In this document: piece after piece, positions 21,902 through 33,167 of the stretch
Position numbering within the stretch: the stretch's first letter is position 1
How the letters are laid out: every line of letters begins with the position of its first letter
Assembly (NCBI RefSeq): GCF_050003625.1
Contig: NC_134397.1
Location: 226,114,537-226,178,536 of the forward strand
Direction: 5' to 3'
DNA length: 64,000 nucleotides
DNA from: Haematobia irritans
Lineage: Eukaryota; Arthropoda; Insecta; Diptera; Muscidae
The notes under the pieces: model-generated
Seen by the model: the letters and a program-made list of their open reading frames with translations, nothing else
Database searches by the model: none
Told to the model about the DNA's origin: nothing
Program-made: the position numbers and the translations under genes

Positions 21902-24500
21902 TTTTTTCTATAGAAATAAAATTGTGACAAAATTTTCTACAGAAATAAAATTTTTTAAACAATTTTCTATAGAAATAAAATACTGACAAAATTCACTATA
22001 GAAATAAAATATTGACAAAATTTTCTATAGAAATAAAATTCTGACAAAAATGTCTATAGAAATAACATTTTGACAAAATTTTCTATAGGAATAATATGTT
22101 GACAAAATGTTCTATCGAAATACAATTTTGACAAAATTTTCCATAGAAATAAAATTTTGCCAAAACATACACCTAGATTCAGAAAAATTTGTGAAATTTC
22201 TATTTCAAACGATTGACCAAATATTCTGTGAAATACAATTTTGACAAAATTTTCTATGAAACTAAATTTTTACAAAATTTTCTGTAAAAATAAAATATTG
22301 ACAAAATTTGCTATAGAAATAAAATGTTGCGAAAATTTTCTGTAGAAATTTTTTCTGTAGTTTGACAAAATTTTCTATAGAAATACAATTTTGACAATAT
22401 TTTCTATAGAAATACAAGTTTGACAAAATTTTCTATACAAATATAATTTTGACAAAATTGTCTACAAAACTAAAATTTTGACAAAATTGTCTATGAAACT
22501 AAAATTTTGGACAAAATTGTCTATGAAACTAAAATTTTAACAAAATTTTCTATAGAAATAAAATGTTGACATAATTTTCTATGAAACTAAAATTTTTAAA
22601 AGATTTTCTGTAGAAATAAAATTTTGAAAAAATTTGCTATAGAAATACAATTTTGACAAAATTTTCTATAGAAATAAAATGTTGACAAAATTTTCTATAG
22701 AAATAAAATGTTGACAAAACTTTCTATAAAACTAAAATTTTGACAATTTTCTGTAGAAATAAAATTTTGACAAAACTTTCTATAGAAATAAAATTTTCTA
22801 TAGGAATAAAATTTCTTATACAAATAAAATTTTGACAAAATTTTCTATACACATAAAATTTTGAGGAAATTTTCTGTAGGAATCTATAGAAATAAAATTT
22901 TGACAAAATTTTCTATAGAAATAAAATTTTGAAAAAAATTTCTATAGAAATAAAATTTTGAAAAAAATTTACTATAGAAATAAAATGTTGACAAAATTTT
23001 CTATGCAACTAAAATGTTGACAAAATTTTATATAGAAATAAAATTTTCTATAGAAATACAATTTTGACAAAATTTTCTATAGAAATAAAATGTTGACAAA
23101 ACTTTCTATGAAACTTAAATTTTGACAAAATTTTCTGTAGAAATAAAAGTCTGACAAAATTTTCTATAGAAATACAATTTTGACAAAATTTTCTATAGAA
23201 ATAAAATTTTGACACAATTTTCTCTAGATTTGACACAATTTTCTATAAAAATACAAATTTGACAAAATTTTCTATGAAACTAAAATTTTTACAAGATTTT
23301 CTGTAGAAATAAAAGTTTGCCAAATTTTCTGCAGAAGTAAAAGTTTGAAAAAATTTTCTATTGAAATACAATTTTGACAAAATTTTCTATTGAAATACAA
23401 TTTTGACAAAATTTTCTATAGAAATAAAATTTTGACAAAATTTTCTATAGATATAAAATTTTGACAAAATTTTCAATAGAAATAAAATTTTGACAAAATT
23501 TTATATAGAAATAAAATTTTGACAAAATTTTATATAGAAATAAAATTTTGACAAAATTTTCTATAGAAATAAAATTTTAGCAAAACAATTACCTGTAAGA
23601 TTTAGAAAAATGTGAGAAATTTTTATTTCAATCGATTGACAAAATCCTCTTTAGAAATACAATTTTGACAAAATTTTCTATAGAAATAAAAATTTGACAA
23701 AATTTTCTATGAAACTAAAATTTTGACAAAATTTTCTGTAGAAATAAAAGTTGAACAATTTTGATATAGAAATACAATTTCGACAAAATTTTCTAAAGAA
23801 ATGACATTTTGACAAAATTTTCTACAGAAATAAAATTTTTTCAAAATTTTCTACAGAAATAAAATTCTGACAATATTTTCTATAAAATAGAAATAAAAAT
23901 TTTTTCTATGAAACTAAAATTTTTACAAAATTTTCTGTAGAAATAAAAGTTTAAAAAAATTTTCTATAGAAATACAATTTTGACAAAAATTTTCTATAGA
24001 AATAAAACTTTGACAAAATTTTCAATAGAAATAAAATTTTTGCACAATTTTCTATAGAAATACAATTTTGACAAAATTTTCTATAGAAATAAAATTTTGA
24101 CAAAATTTTCTGTAGAAGTAAAATAAGATTTAGAAAAATGTGAGAAATTTTTATTCCAATCGATTGACAAAATTTTCTATAGAAATAAAATTTTGACAGA
24201 ATTTTCTATAGAAAAAAATTTTGACAAAACTTTCCATAAAAAAAAGATTTTGATAAAATTTTCTATGAAACTAAAATTTATAAAAGTTTTGTGTAGATAT
24301 AAAATTTTCACAAAAGTTTCTATAGAAATAAAATATTGACAAAATTTTCTATAGAAATAAAATTTTGCTATAGAAAAAAAATGTTCACAAAAATTGCTTA
24401 AGAAATAAAATTTTTATAAAATTTTCTATAGAAATAAAATGTTGGCAAAACAAACACCTATAAGATTCAAAAAAATGTGTGAAATTTTTATTTCAGTCGA
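21902..24500 (+). repeat. 29-bp minisatellite array (array f) with recurring spacer
   Basis: About 2.5 kb of TTTTGACAAAATTTTCTATA-type units. A non-unit spacer of about 55 bp (CAAAACA..ACCT..AGATT.AGAAAAAT..GTGAAATTT..ATTTCA..CGATTG) recurs at about 22163, 23581, 24123 (partial) and 24446, giving a higher-order layout. Confidence 0.92.
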
Positions 24501-25234
24501 TAGTATGGCCCATAAAATGTAATGTTTAATAATTGTTCCATACAAATGTTGACCATGACAGTGCCTCCAATGGCCCATCCGCTTAGTCCATAATCTTTGC
24601 AACATTTTCCCCGGTAGATCATTACTTTTGTTGAAAACAATGTAAATTCCATTCAATTTTCTTAAAGTGATTTCTAGAGAAAAGACTAAAGTGTTGCTGC
24701 CATTTTAGTTACTGACATTGAAGAAAGCAACTTCTAATTAATCTTCGTTCATTCGTTGTTGGTGTTTTTCTGTTGCCCTGCCTATATTAACTGACAGCAA
24801 TAAAATACAATGCCATTATGCCAAAGATGAACGGATGAATTAACTTCTGTGTGACCCGTAATTAGTCTTCTTACTTAGTTCATCTTGACCGGAGTAGTCT
24901 TGGCATAGCGTATCGTAGTTTTTCTTTTTTGTTGTATTTTTCTTTACTTCTTCTTTGCCTAAAGATATCCTTTTCTCCAGCGAAAAAAAAAGGAAACTCA
25001 TCTAATTCTCACGTTTTAATTATGTGCCACATTTAACCATTTTTCCATTTTTTTCTCTTTTCAATGTTTTACGCTCGTTTTTGTGGTAATGTTATTTCAT
25101 GTATTCTAAAATGTCCTTATGGCCGCCATCTACTATCTGCTTTGCTTCTACGGGTGTTGGTTTGTGTATGCCGGTGATGATGATGTACGTGTACGTGTAC
25201 GATGACCGACTTGCCTTTGGACTTAACTACTCAG
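24501..25234. other. Unique intron sequence before exon 6
   Basis: No repeat family. It holds a short GTACGT repeat at about 25185-25202. The acceptor for exon 6 follows ACTTAACTACTCAG. Confidence 0.5.
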
Positions 25235-25398
25235 AGCTTTAACCATAAAACATCGTCGGACTTTATGTGGCCCATTGGCAGAGGGCTATGAATCCCGCAC
25301 ATTACCGGGTGAATATAAAGAAGACCATGACAATCGCCGCAATCAGCAGGTGTATAGTGCCTCACCCGTTAAAACAGTGGACAAAGGAAATGAATCAG
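25235..25398 (+). CDS. Dscam-like exon 6: end of TM helix and start of cytoplasmic tail
   Basis: A 164-bp exon missed by simple ORF scanning. The acceptor CTACTCAG ends at 25234. The split codon AT+A restores Ile, so the membrane helix continues as IALTIKHRR, whose basic residues form a stop-transfer signal. The tail goes on EGYESRTLPGEYKEDHDN and RRNQQVYSASPVKTVDKGNE, with several Tyr residues. The donor GTGAGT follows GAATCAG, phase 1 out. The fit of both phases and the helix-to-basic transition make this assignment strong. Confidence 0.87.
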
Positions 25399-26023
25399 GT
25401 GAGTTGACCTAAGCTAAGTGGCATTGAGCAAAGTGAAATTAAACTGACTTGGGAGGTTGGGGCTTTCGACATGGCGACGATTGATGTTGTAAATGCGCCA
25501 GAGAATGTAGATTAAAATTCCGCATAACTCATTACGAAACTTTATCTCTTTTGGTTTTTGTTATTGCGGGTGAAGTTCATGAATGGCAACATTTTCAATT
25601 GTAAGAAATGAATTCTAAAGTTGTACAATAGTGACCTAAATCCAATGTTTTCATGGATTTGGAAAATCCATGATAAATGGAATGGAAACTTTAATTGTTA
25701 ATTTGTGAAACGAAAATATTACGGAGTAAATTGGCAACACAATAACTGCCAGTGTGAATATTGGTATGAATTAAATGCGAACCATTTTTTATTCAAAAAT
25801 ACGATGATATTTTCAGCTAAGATAGAAAACATTTGTCAATAGTTGATCCAAAGAAATTAATTTTGATTTATTGAAAACAAAACCAAAAAATTATTTGAAT
25901 TAACATCGTACTAGGTATCTATTTTAAGCATAGCCGCAATCTTGAAATTGCCAGTGGGTTGTTGTCAACCATCCAAGTGTCTATAACCAAAAAGTTTATT
26001 TGGAGCCAAATATGCAGATCCTT
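25399..26023. other. Unique intron sequence after exon 6
   Basis: AT-rich, no recognised features. Confidence 0.5.
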
Positions 26024-26116
26024 AATATTGTGTAAATAACCTAAAATTTTGAAAAAATTCTCCATAATATTTTTATGGAGAATTTTTTCAAAATTTTAGG
26101 TTATTTACACAATATT
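26024..26116. repeat. Perfect 44-bp inverted repeat
   Basis: Arms 26024-26067 and 26073-26116 are exact inverse copies (beginning AATATTGTGTAAATAACC) around a 5-base loop TATTT. It lies at the edge of the minisatellite array. Confidence 0.93.
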
Positions 26117-27372
26117 TTGATAAAATTTTCCATAAAAATTAAAAACGTTTGACAAAATTTTTCATAGAAATAAAATTTAAAAAAAAAAATCTATAATAAC
26201 AACGTTGTAAAAAATTTCTATCGAAGTAAAATTTTGAAAAAAATTTCCATAGAAATAAATTATTGAAAAAAATCTATTGAAATAAAATATAGAAATAAAA
26301 TTTTGATAAAAATTTTTTAAAGAAATAAAATGTTAACAAAATTTTTCCAAAGAAATAAAATTTCCAAAAAATTTTCTATCAAAATAAAATTTTGACAAAA
26401 TTTTCTATGGAACCAACATTTTGACAAAATTTTCTATGGAACCAAAATTTTGACACAATTTTCTATGGAAACAAAATTTTGAAAAAAATTTCTTTGGAAA
26501 AAAACTTTGACAAATTTTCTATGGAAACAAAATTTTGACAAAATTTTTTATGGAATCAAAATTTTGACAAACTTTTCTATGGAAACAAAATTTTGGCAAA
26601 ATATTCCATAGAAATAAAATAATGACACAATTTTCTATTGAAATAAAACTTTGACAAAATTTTCCGTAAAAAAAAATTTTGAGAAAATTTTCCATAGAAA
26701 TAAAATTGTGACAAAAGTTTATATAGAAATAAAATTTTGACAAAATGTTCTATAGAAATAACATTTTGATAATAGAAAATAAATTTCCAAAAAAATTTCT
26801 ATCAAAATAAAATTTTGACAAAATTTCTTATGGAACCAAAATTTTGACAAAATTTTCTTTTGGAAAAAAAACGTTGACAAAATTTTCTATGGAATCAAAA
26901 TTTTGACAAAATTTTCTATGGAAACAAAATTTTCGCAAAATATACCATAGAAATAAAATGTTGACACAATTTTCCCTTGAAATAAAACATTGACAAAATT
27001 TTCCGTAAAAACAAAATTTTGAGAAAATTTTCCACAGAAATAAAATTGTGACAAAAGTTTCTATAGAAGTTAAATTTTGACAAAGTATTCTATAAAAATA
27101 AAATTTTGACAAAATCTTGTATAAAAATAAAATTTTGACAAAATTATCTATAGAAATAAAATTTTGATAAAAAATATCCAAAGAAATAAAATTTTATCAA
27201 AATTTTTCCATAGAAATAAAATTTTCTGTCAAAATTAAATTTTGACAAAATTTTCTGTATAAATAAAATTTTGACAAAATTTTCTATGGAAACAAAATTT
27301 TCTTTTGGAAAAAATGTTGACAAAAATTTCTATGGAAACAAAATTTTGACAAAATTTTCTATGGAATCAAAA
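26117..27372 (+). repeat. 29-bp minisatellite array (array g)
   Basis: Variant units in which TATAGAAATAAAA is often TATGGAA(A/T)CAAAA. The variant runs in blocks, showing local homogenisation. Confidence 0.93.
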
Positions 27373-27760
27373 CATTATTGTTGTTTTTGATCTCAGCTTA
27401 AAGCCATGCATTGACTAAACTACAAGTGTAGCTTAACCAACAGAGGAAAAGTATGCTTGTCAAATTTATTTGGGCAAAGCCCTATAGACTGCAAGATGGT
27501 TGGATGGTCGGAATTACCACATTCCTCAGCATCCTCTACTTGCAGCAAAACTATCAACCAATTATCAGAATAAATTCGGGTAATTCACTCAACCCAAAGT
27601 GAACTACACTTTAACCTCCCGAAAAAGGGTTTGATAGTCGGCTACTGCCTAAACAAATTTGCAAGCATATCTCTTTTCCTTTGCCAAACTCAAATCATCG
27701 ATTTGAATGTATATGGCTGGGTTTGTTTTTGAGCGTGCTTCCTCTATCTTCATTTGCTTT
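27373..27760 (+). repeat. Dispersed repeat F, copy 1
   Basis: About 390 bp of non-minisatellite DNA (GTAGCTTAACCAACAGAGGA, CCCTATAGACTGCAAGATGG, CTCTACTTGCAGCAAAACTA). It recurs, with its 3' end CATTTGCTTTTTGA-like, at 41362-41790, again inside the minisatellite. No protein or RNA identity is recognised. Confidence 0.75.
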
Positions 27761-29028
27761 TTGACAAAATTTTCTATGGAATCAAAATTTTGACAAAATT
27801 TTCTATGGAATCAATATTTCTACAAAATTATCTATAGCAATAAAATTTTGATAAAAAATAAATTAAATTTCAACAAAATTTTTCTATAAAATTAAAATTT
27901 CCAAAAAATTTTCTATGAAAATAAAATTTTCACAAAATTTTTTATGGGAACAACATTTTCTATGGAAACAAAATTTTCTTTGGAAAAAATTTTTTTCCAA
28001 AATTTTGAAAAAAAATTCTATAGAAATAAAATATTGAAAAAGTTTTCTATAGACATTTTTCCAAAAGTTTTCCATACAATATAAAATGTTGATACAATTT
28101 TCCTTCGAAATAAAACTTTGACAAAATTTTTCGTAGAAATAAAATGTTGACAAAATTTTCCAAAGAAATAAAATTGTGACAAAAGTTTCTACAGAAATAA
28201 AATTATGACAAAATGATCTATAAAAGTGTCAATATCTTCTATTGAAATAAAATATTGATAAAAAATTCCTTAAGAAATAAAATTTCAACAAAATTTTTCT
28301 ATAAAATTAAAATTTCCAAAAAATTTTCTATCAAAATAAAATTTTCACAAAATTTTTTATGGGAACAAAATTTTCTATGGAAACAAAATTTTTGCAAAAT
28401 TTTCTATAGAAACAAAATTTTTGCAAAATTTTCTATAGAAACAAAATTTTGAAAAAATTTTATATAGAAATAAAATCTTGAAAAAATTTCTATAGAAATA
28501 AAATATTAAAAAAAGATGTCTATTGAAATAAAATTTTGACAATGTTTTCCATACAAACTAAAATGTTGACACAATTTTCCTTCGAAATAAAGCTTTGATA
28601 AAATTTTTCGTAGAAATAAAATGTTGACAAAATTTCCCAAAGAAATAAAATTGTGACAAAAGTTTTTTTTAGAAATAAAATTTCGACAAAATGTTCTATA
28701 AAAAAAGTGACAAAATCTTCTATTGAAATAAAAAAAAAAACCGCGTTAAGAAATAAAATTTCAACAAAATTTTTCTATAGAAATGAAATTTCCACAACAT
28801 TTCCTATCAAAATAAAATTTTCACAATATTTTTCTATGGTAACAAAATTTGCTATAGAAATAAAACTTCGAAAAAATTTTGATATAATTTTCTATGGAAA
28901 TAAATTTTTCTACAAAATTTTATAAGCAATAAAATTTTGAGAAAATTTTCTGTAGCAATAAAATTTTGAGAAAATTTTCAATAAAAATACAATTTTTACA
29001 AAATTTTCTATAGATGTTAAATTTAAAA
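27761..29028 (+). repeat. 29-bp minisatellite array (array h)
   Basis: Degenerate units with a partial internal duplication: the stretches near 27860-28200 and 28255-28700 share the same unit order. Confidence 0.92.
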
Positions 29029-30292
29029 AAATAAATAATTACATTTAATAAGAGGACGTTTTTTATTTTTATATTTATCAAACAAATATCGCCAAAATAT
29101 TCCCAATTAAAAAGTTGAGTGAATCTGGAAATATTTTCATCTGGAAACATTTTCAAGATTTAATTTGTAATTAACTTCGGAAGAGTATTGTAATACTAGG
29201 AAAATATTTGACCAAAATGAGTGCCAAATTTTGAATAATGTTTTCGGAAAACACTGCTATCAAATATAAGCCAAAAATGTTAGCTGTTGCGGCTGCGGTG
29301 ACGAATTCTTTTTTGATTTCTATCAAATATTTACCTAGTATGACCGTACCGTAAGTCAGTTACAAAATGATGAAAATAGTTGGGATTTGTATTTTAAGAA
29401 TTAATTGAGTGTGGTAATCAACTTGGATTAAATTTTTAATTGAATCAATTTAAAAATTAATTGATGTTTGCTAATAAAATCAATTAATTTTGTATGCCCA
29501 ACTAAACCTATGATTGTTAGTTTCGTTTTCATGATTGAAGACGTTTTAAATTAAAACAAAAAAAAATATTTGAATCAATTAATTTTGTTATTGAATGAGA
29601 AAAAAAAACTAATTTCTGTGCCCACTTTTTCTCACCTAATTGTAAATTCCGGCACAAGGTTGAAATCACAACTTTCTAGGAGAATTTTTTGCTTAGTTGC
29701 AATTGTCGGTTGTTACATATGCAAACGTAGCTATGACGTTTTAATTATATCCAATGTATCTGTGGTGTAAAGTAAATCAACCGTGTATATTATATCCGGC
29801 ACACAACCATAACATTACGTTATTTCTTCTTTGTGGTCCACTCGTGGGAAAGTTCATCCAATCAAATGAAGACATGTTTTGCAACGGAAACCAATCACAT
29901 ATTGATTGTCAGACATTAATGATTTTTAATAAACTTCAATCACTGTACGAGGCAAAATGTTAGATAGAAACCACAATCACACACATTCGCAAACACATAC
30001 ACTCGAACGTATTGATGTCCATGGACTCATTCACACTTATGAACTTATATGAATAAATCACACTGAAATCCATTCCTCTTATACTGAGTTCGGGGAGAGA
30101 GAGAAAGAAAGAGATGATGTATAAGCACATTCAATATGCATGATAAGTTGCAACTCTTATTATACTCTACACTATTTCCAAGAGAGAGGATATATAAAAT
30201 GAGCCATAGGTTTGGAGAACTCATAAGAAAATGAGCTTAGCCCAGTATGGTTTGCAGAGACTGTTGACGATCAATTTTAGGTTTCATCTGTT
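29029..30292. other. Intron with one MITE-like AT repeat
   Basis: Mostly unique. The part 29400-29620 (AATCAATTTAAAAATTAATTG, ATTGAATGAGAAAAAAAAAC) resembles 48530-48725 and is a shared dispersed repeat with inverted AATTAATT motifs. The rest shows nothing recognisable. Confidence 0.5.
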
Positions 30293-32111
30293 TATACCCT
30301 GCGCCACACTGTGGAACAGGGTATTATAAGTTAGTGCATATGTTTGTAACACCCAGAAGGAGACGAGATAGACACATGGTGTCTTTGGCAATAATGCTCA
30401 GGGTGGGTCCCTGAGTCGATATAACCATGTCCGTCTGTCCGTCCGTCCGTCCGTCTGTCTATGAACACATTTTTGTGATCAAAGTCTAGGTCGCAATTTA
30501 AGTCCAATCGCCTTCAAATTTGGCACATGTTCCTAATTTGGGTCAGAATAGAACCCTATTGATTTTGGAAGGTTCAGATTTAGATATAGCTCCCATATAT
30601 ATCTTTCGCCCGATATGCACTAATATAGACCCAGCAGCCAGAGTTTTATACCGGTTTGCTTGAAATTTTGTACAAACATAACACTTAGTCAAGTGTGCAA
30701 AATTTGATTGAAATCGGTTCAGATTTAGATATAGCTCCCATATATATCTTTCGCCCGATATGGACTTATATGGCCCCAGAAGCCAGATTTTTGGCCGAAT
30801 TTGGTTGAAATTTTGCACTAGGAGTACAATTAGTAGTATAGTCAAGTGTGCAAAATTTGATTGAAATCGGTTCAGATTTAGATATAGCTCCCATATATAT
30901 CTTTCGCCCGATATGGACTAATATGGTCATAAAAGCCAGAGTTTTCGCCCAATTTGGTTGAAATTTTGCACAGGGAGTAGATTTAGCATTGTAGCTATGC
31001 GTGCCAAATTTGGTTGAAATCGATTCAGATTTAGATATAGCTCCCATATATATATTTCGCCCGATATGGACTAATATGGTCCTAGAAGCCAGAGTTTTGG
31101 CTCAATTTGTTTGAAATTTTGCACTAGGAGTACAATTAGTAGTGCAGTTAAGTGTGCAAAATTTGATTGAAATCGGTTCTGATTGAGATATAGCTCCCAT
31201 ATATATCTTTCGCCCGATATGGACTAATATGGTTCTAATAGCCAGAGTTTTCGCCCAATTTGGTTGAAATTTTGCACAGGGAGTAGATTTAGCATTGTAG
31301 CTATGCGTGCCAAATTTGATTGAAATCGGTTCAGATTTATATATAGCTCCCATATATAGATTTCGCCCGATTTACACTCATATGACCACAGAGGCCAATT
31401 TTTTACTCCGATTTAGTTGAAATTTTGCACAGGGAGTAGAATTAGCATTGTAGCAATGCGTGACCAATTTGGTTGAAATCGGTCCAGATTTAGATATAGC
31501 TCCCATATATATCTTTCGCCCAATATGGACTAATACGTTCCCAGAAGCCAGAGTTTTACCCCGATTTGGTTGAAATTTTGCACTAGGAGTACAATTAGTA
31601 GTGTAGTCAAGTGTGCCAAATTTTATTGAAATCGGTTCCGTTTAGATATAACTCCAATATATATGTTTTTCTGATTTCGACAAAAATGGTCAAAATACCA
31701 ACATTTTCCTTGTAAAACCGCCACTGCTTAGTTGAAAAGTTGTAAAAATTACTATAATTTTCCTAAACTTCTAATACATATATATATTGAGCGATAAATC
31801 ATAAATAAACTTTTGCGAAGTTTCCTTAAAATTGCTTCAGATTTAAATGTTTCCCAATTTTTTTTTTTACTAACATTGTGTTCCACCCTAGTGCATTAGC
31901 CGACTTACATTTTGAGTCTATAGATTTTGTAGAAGTCTATCAAATTCTGTCCAGATCGAGTGATATTTAAATGTATGTATTTGGGACAAACCTTGATATA
32001 TAGCCCCCAACACATTTGACGGATGTTATATGGTATCGAAAATTTAGATCTACAAAGTGGTGCAGGGTATAATATAGTCGGGCCCGCCCGACTTTAGACT
32101 TTCCTTACTTG
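30293..32111 (-). repeat. Family C element, copy 2, reverse, about eight units
   Basis: The left hairpin end is TACCCTGCGCCACACTGTGG, then GAAGGAGACGAGATAGACAC and (CCGT)n. Units marked by AGATATAGCTCCCATATATA occur at about 30578, 30726, 30876, 31032, 31184, 31338, 31493 and 31645. The right end is GGGCCCGCCCGACTTTAGAC and CCTTACTTG. Reverse-strand frames at 30543-31353 read the 51-residue repeat MGAISKSEPISIKFGTHSYN... with few stops. Confidence 0.85.
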
Positions 32112-32704
32112 TTTTGTGTTAGCTTAGGTTTGTATCACGACTTTTTATACCACACAATTATATATCAGGCGAAGCAACAGGAAATCTATTATATTCCCAA
32201 TACAAGGTGGCTAATATGTTTTGCAACCAACTCCAGGTTGCTGTTATTTATAAATCGCTTTTCTGACAGCTGACAAATTTCATTTTATTGTTTACAAGCT
32301 CACAAAACCATCTTGATCTATTGCATTCGGAAATAAAGTTATTCGTAAAATGTAGATGTAAATCCACACAGCAGTGGTAGAAAACTTGTTCGTGAGCTGA
32401 TCATTTCGCGAAAACGAGTTCAAGAAATATTGAAAAATCAGCTTGTACTAAAGTCATAGATTATTTTTGTTTTAGTTGCATCCTGATATTTCAGGCTTTC
32501 TTATGGTGATTTCGATTGAAATAAAAAGTGTAAAATTTATGAAAAATTTTGCAAATGTAAACAACGGCCCTGTGGCTTTTGAGTTCAGGATGCGTGGCAG
32601 CATTATTAATTAGCAACCTTTTTAGTATGGTATAAGGACAATTAGGGAGGGAGAAGTGTAACCAAAGATTTATATCTGCATCGAAACGAAATCGTCTTTA
32701 AAAT
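32112..32704. other. Unassigned intron stretch
   Basis: No gene or repeat family recognised with confidence. Confidence 0.4.
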
Positions 32705-32862
32705 ATTCACCCCATTGTTATACTACAGTGGTGAACTTCTCCACTATCACTGAGTTCTGCTTGGTTCTATGTCAATGCAATAGACGACTCCGTACGGCGT
32801 TCCACGTTGCCGTGAAGAAAAGTTTTGAACATTCAGAAATTTCATCAACATTACTGAGATGG
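32705..32862 (-). mobile_element. SINE body fragment, reverse
   Basis: The reverse complement matches the SINE body: AGTAATGTTGATGAAATTTC, ACGTGGAACGCCGTACGGAG and AGTGATAGTGGAGAAGTTCA. The head and 3' tail are absent. Confidence 0.65.
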
Positions 32863-32867
32863 GATGG

Positions 32868-32955
32868 GAGCCATCGCGGTGCAATGGTTAGAATTCCCGC
32901 CGTGCATACAAAGGATCATGAGTTCAATCCCAGTGTCGACCACTGCACAATGACC
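32868..32955 (+). mobile_element. SINE tRNA-like head fragment, forward
   Basis: GAGCCATCGCGGTGCAATGG, TAGAATTCCCGCCGTGCATA and the degraded B box GAGTTCAATCCCAG show a SINE head. It lies directly next to an inverted SINE body (32705-32862). Confidence 0.65.
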
Positions 32956-33167
32956 TCCATTAACTCCAGATCCGTTAGTCTTTTTCTCCTTGGGTATTTT
33001 GGAGACTACGATTGGCACTAAAAGAAGGTTTTTCTGTCCGTTTGGCTGAGTTAGTTTTTTGATCGCGCTACAAAGACGCTATTTTTTATAGATTTTCTTC
33101 AATGAGAAAACGAAAGCCAGATGGTTGAACATTTGAATATTGTTTACGTGACAGTCAAACCCATATA

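Noticed and set aside
21902..24500. CRISPR-like array (regular short repeats)
   Set aside because: There are no unique spacers, the units are degenerate and contiguous, and the DNA is eukaryotic.
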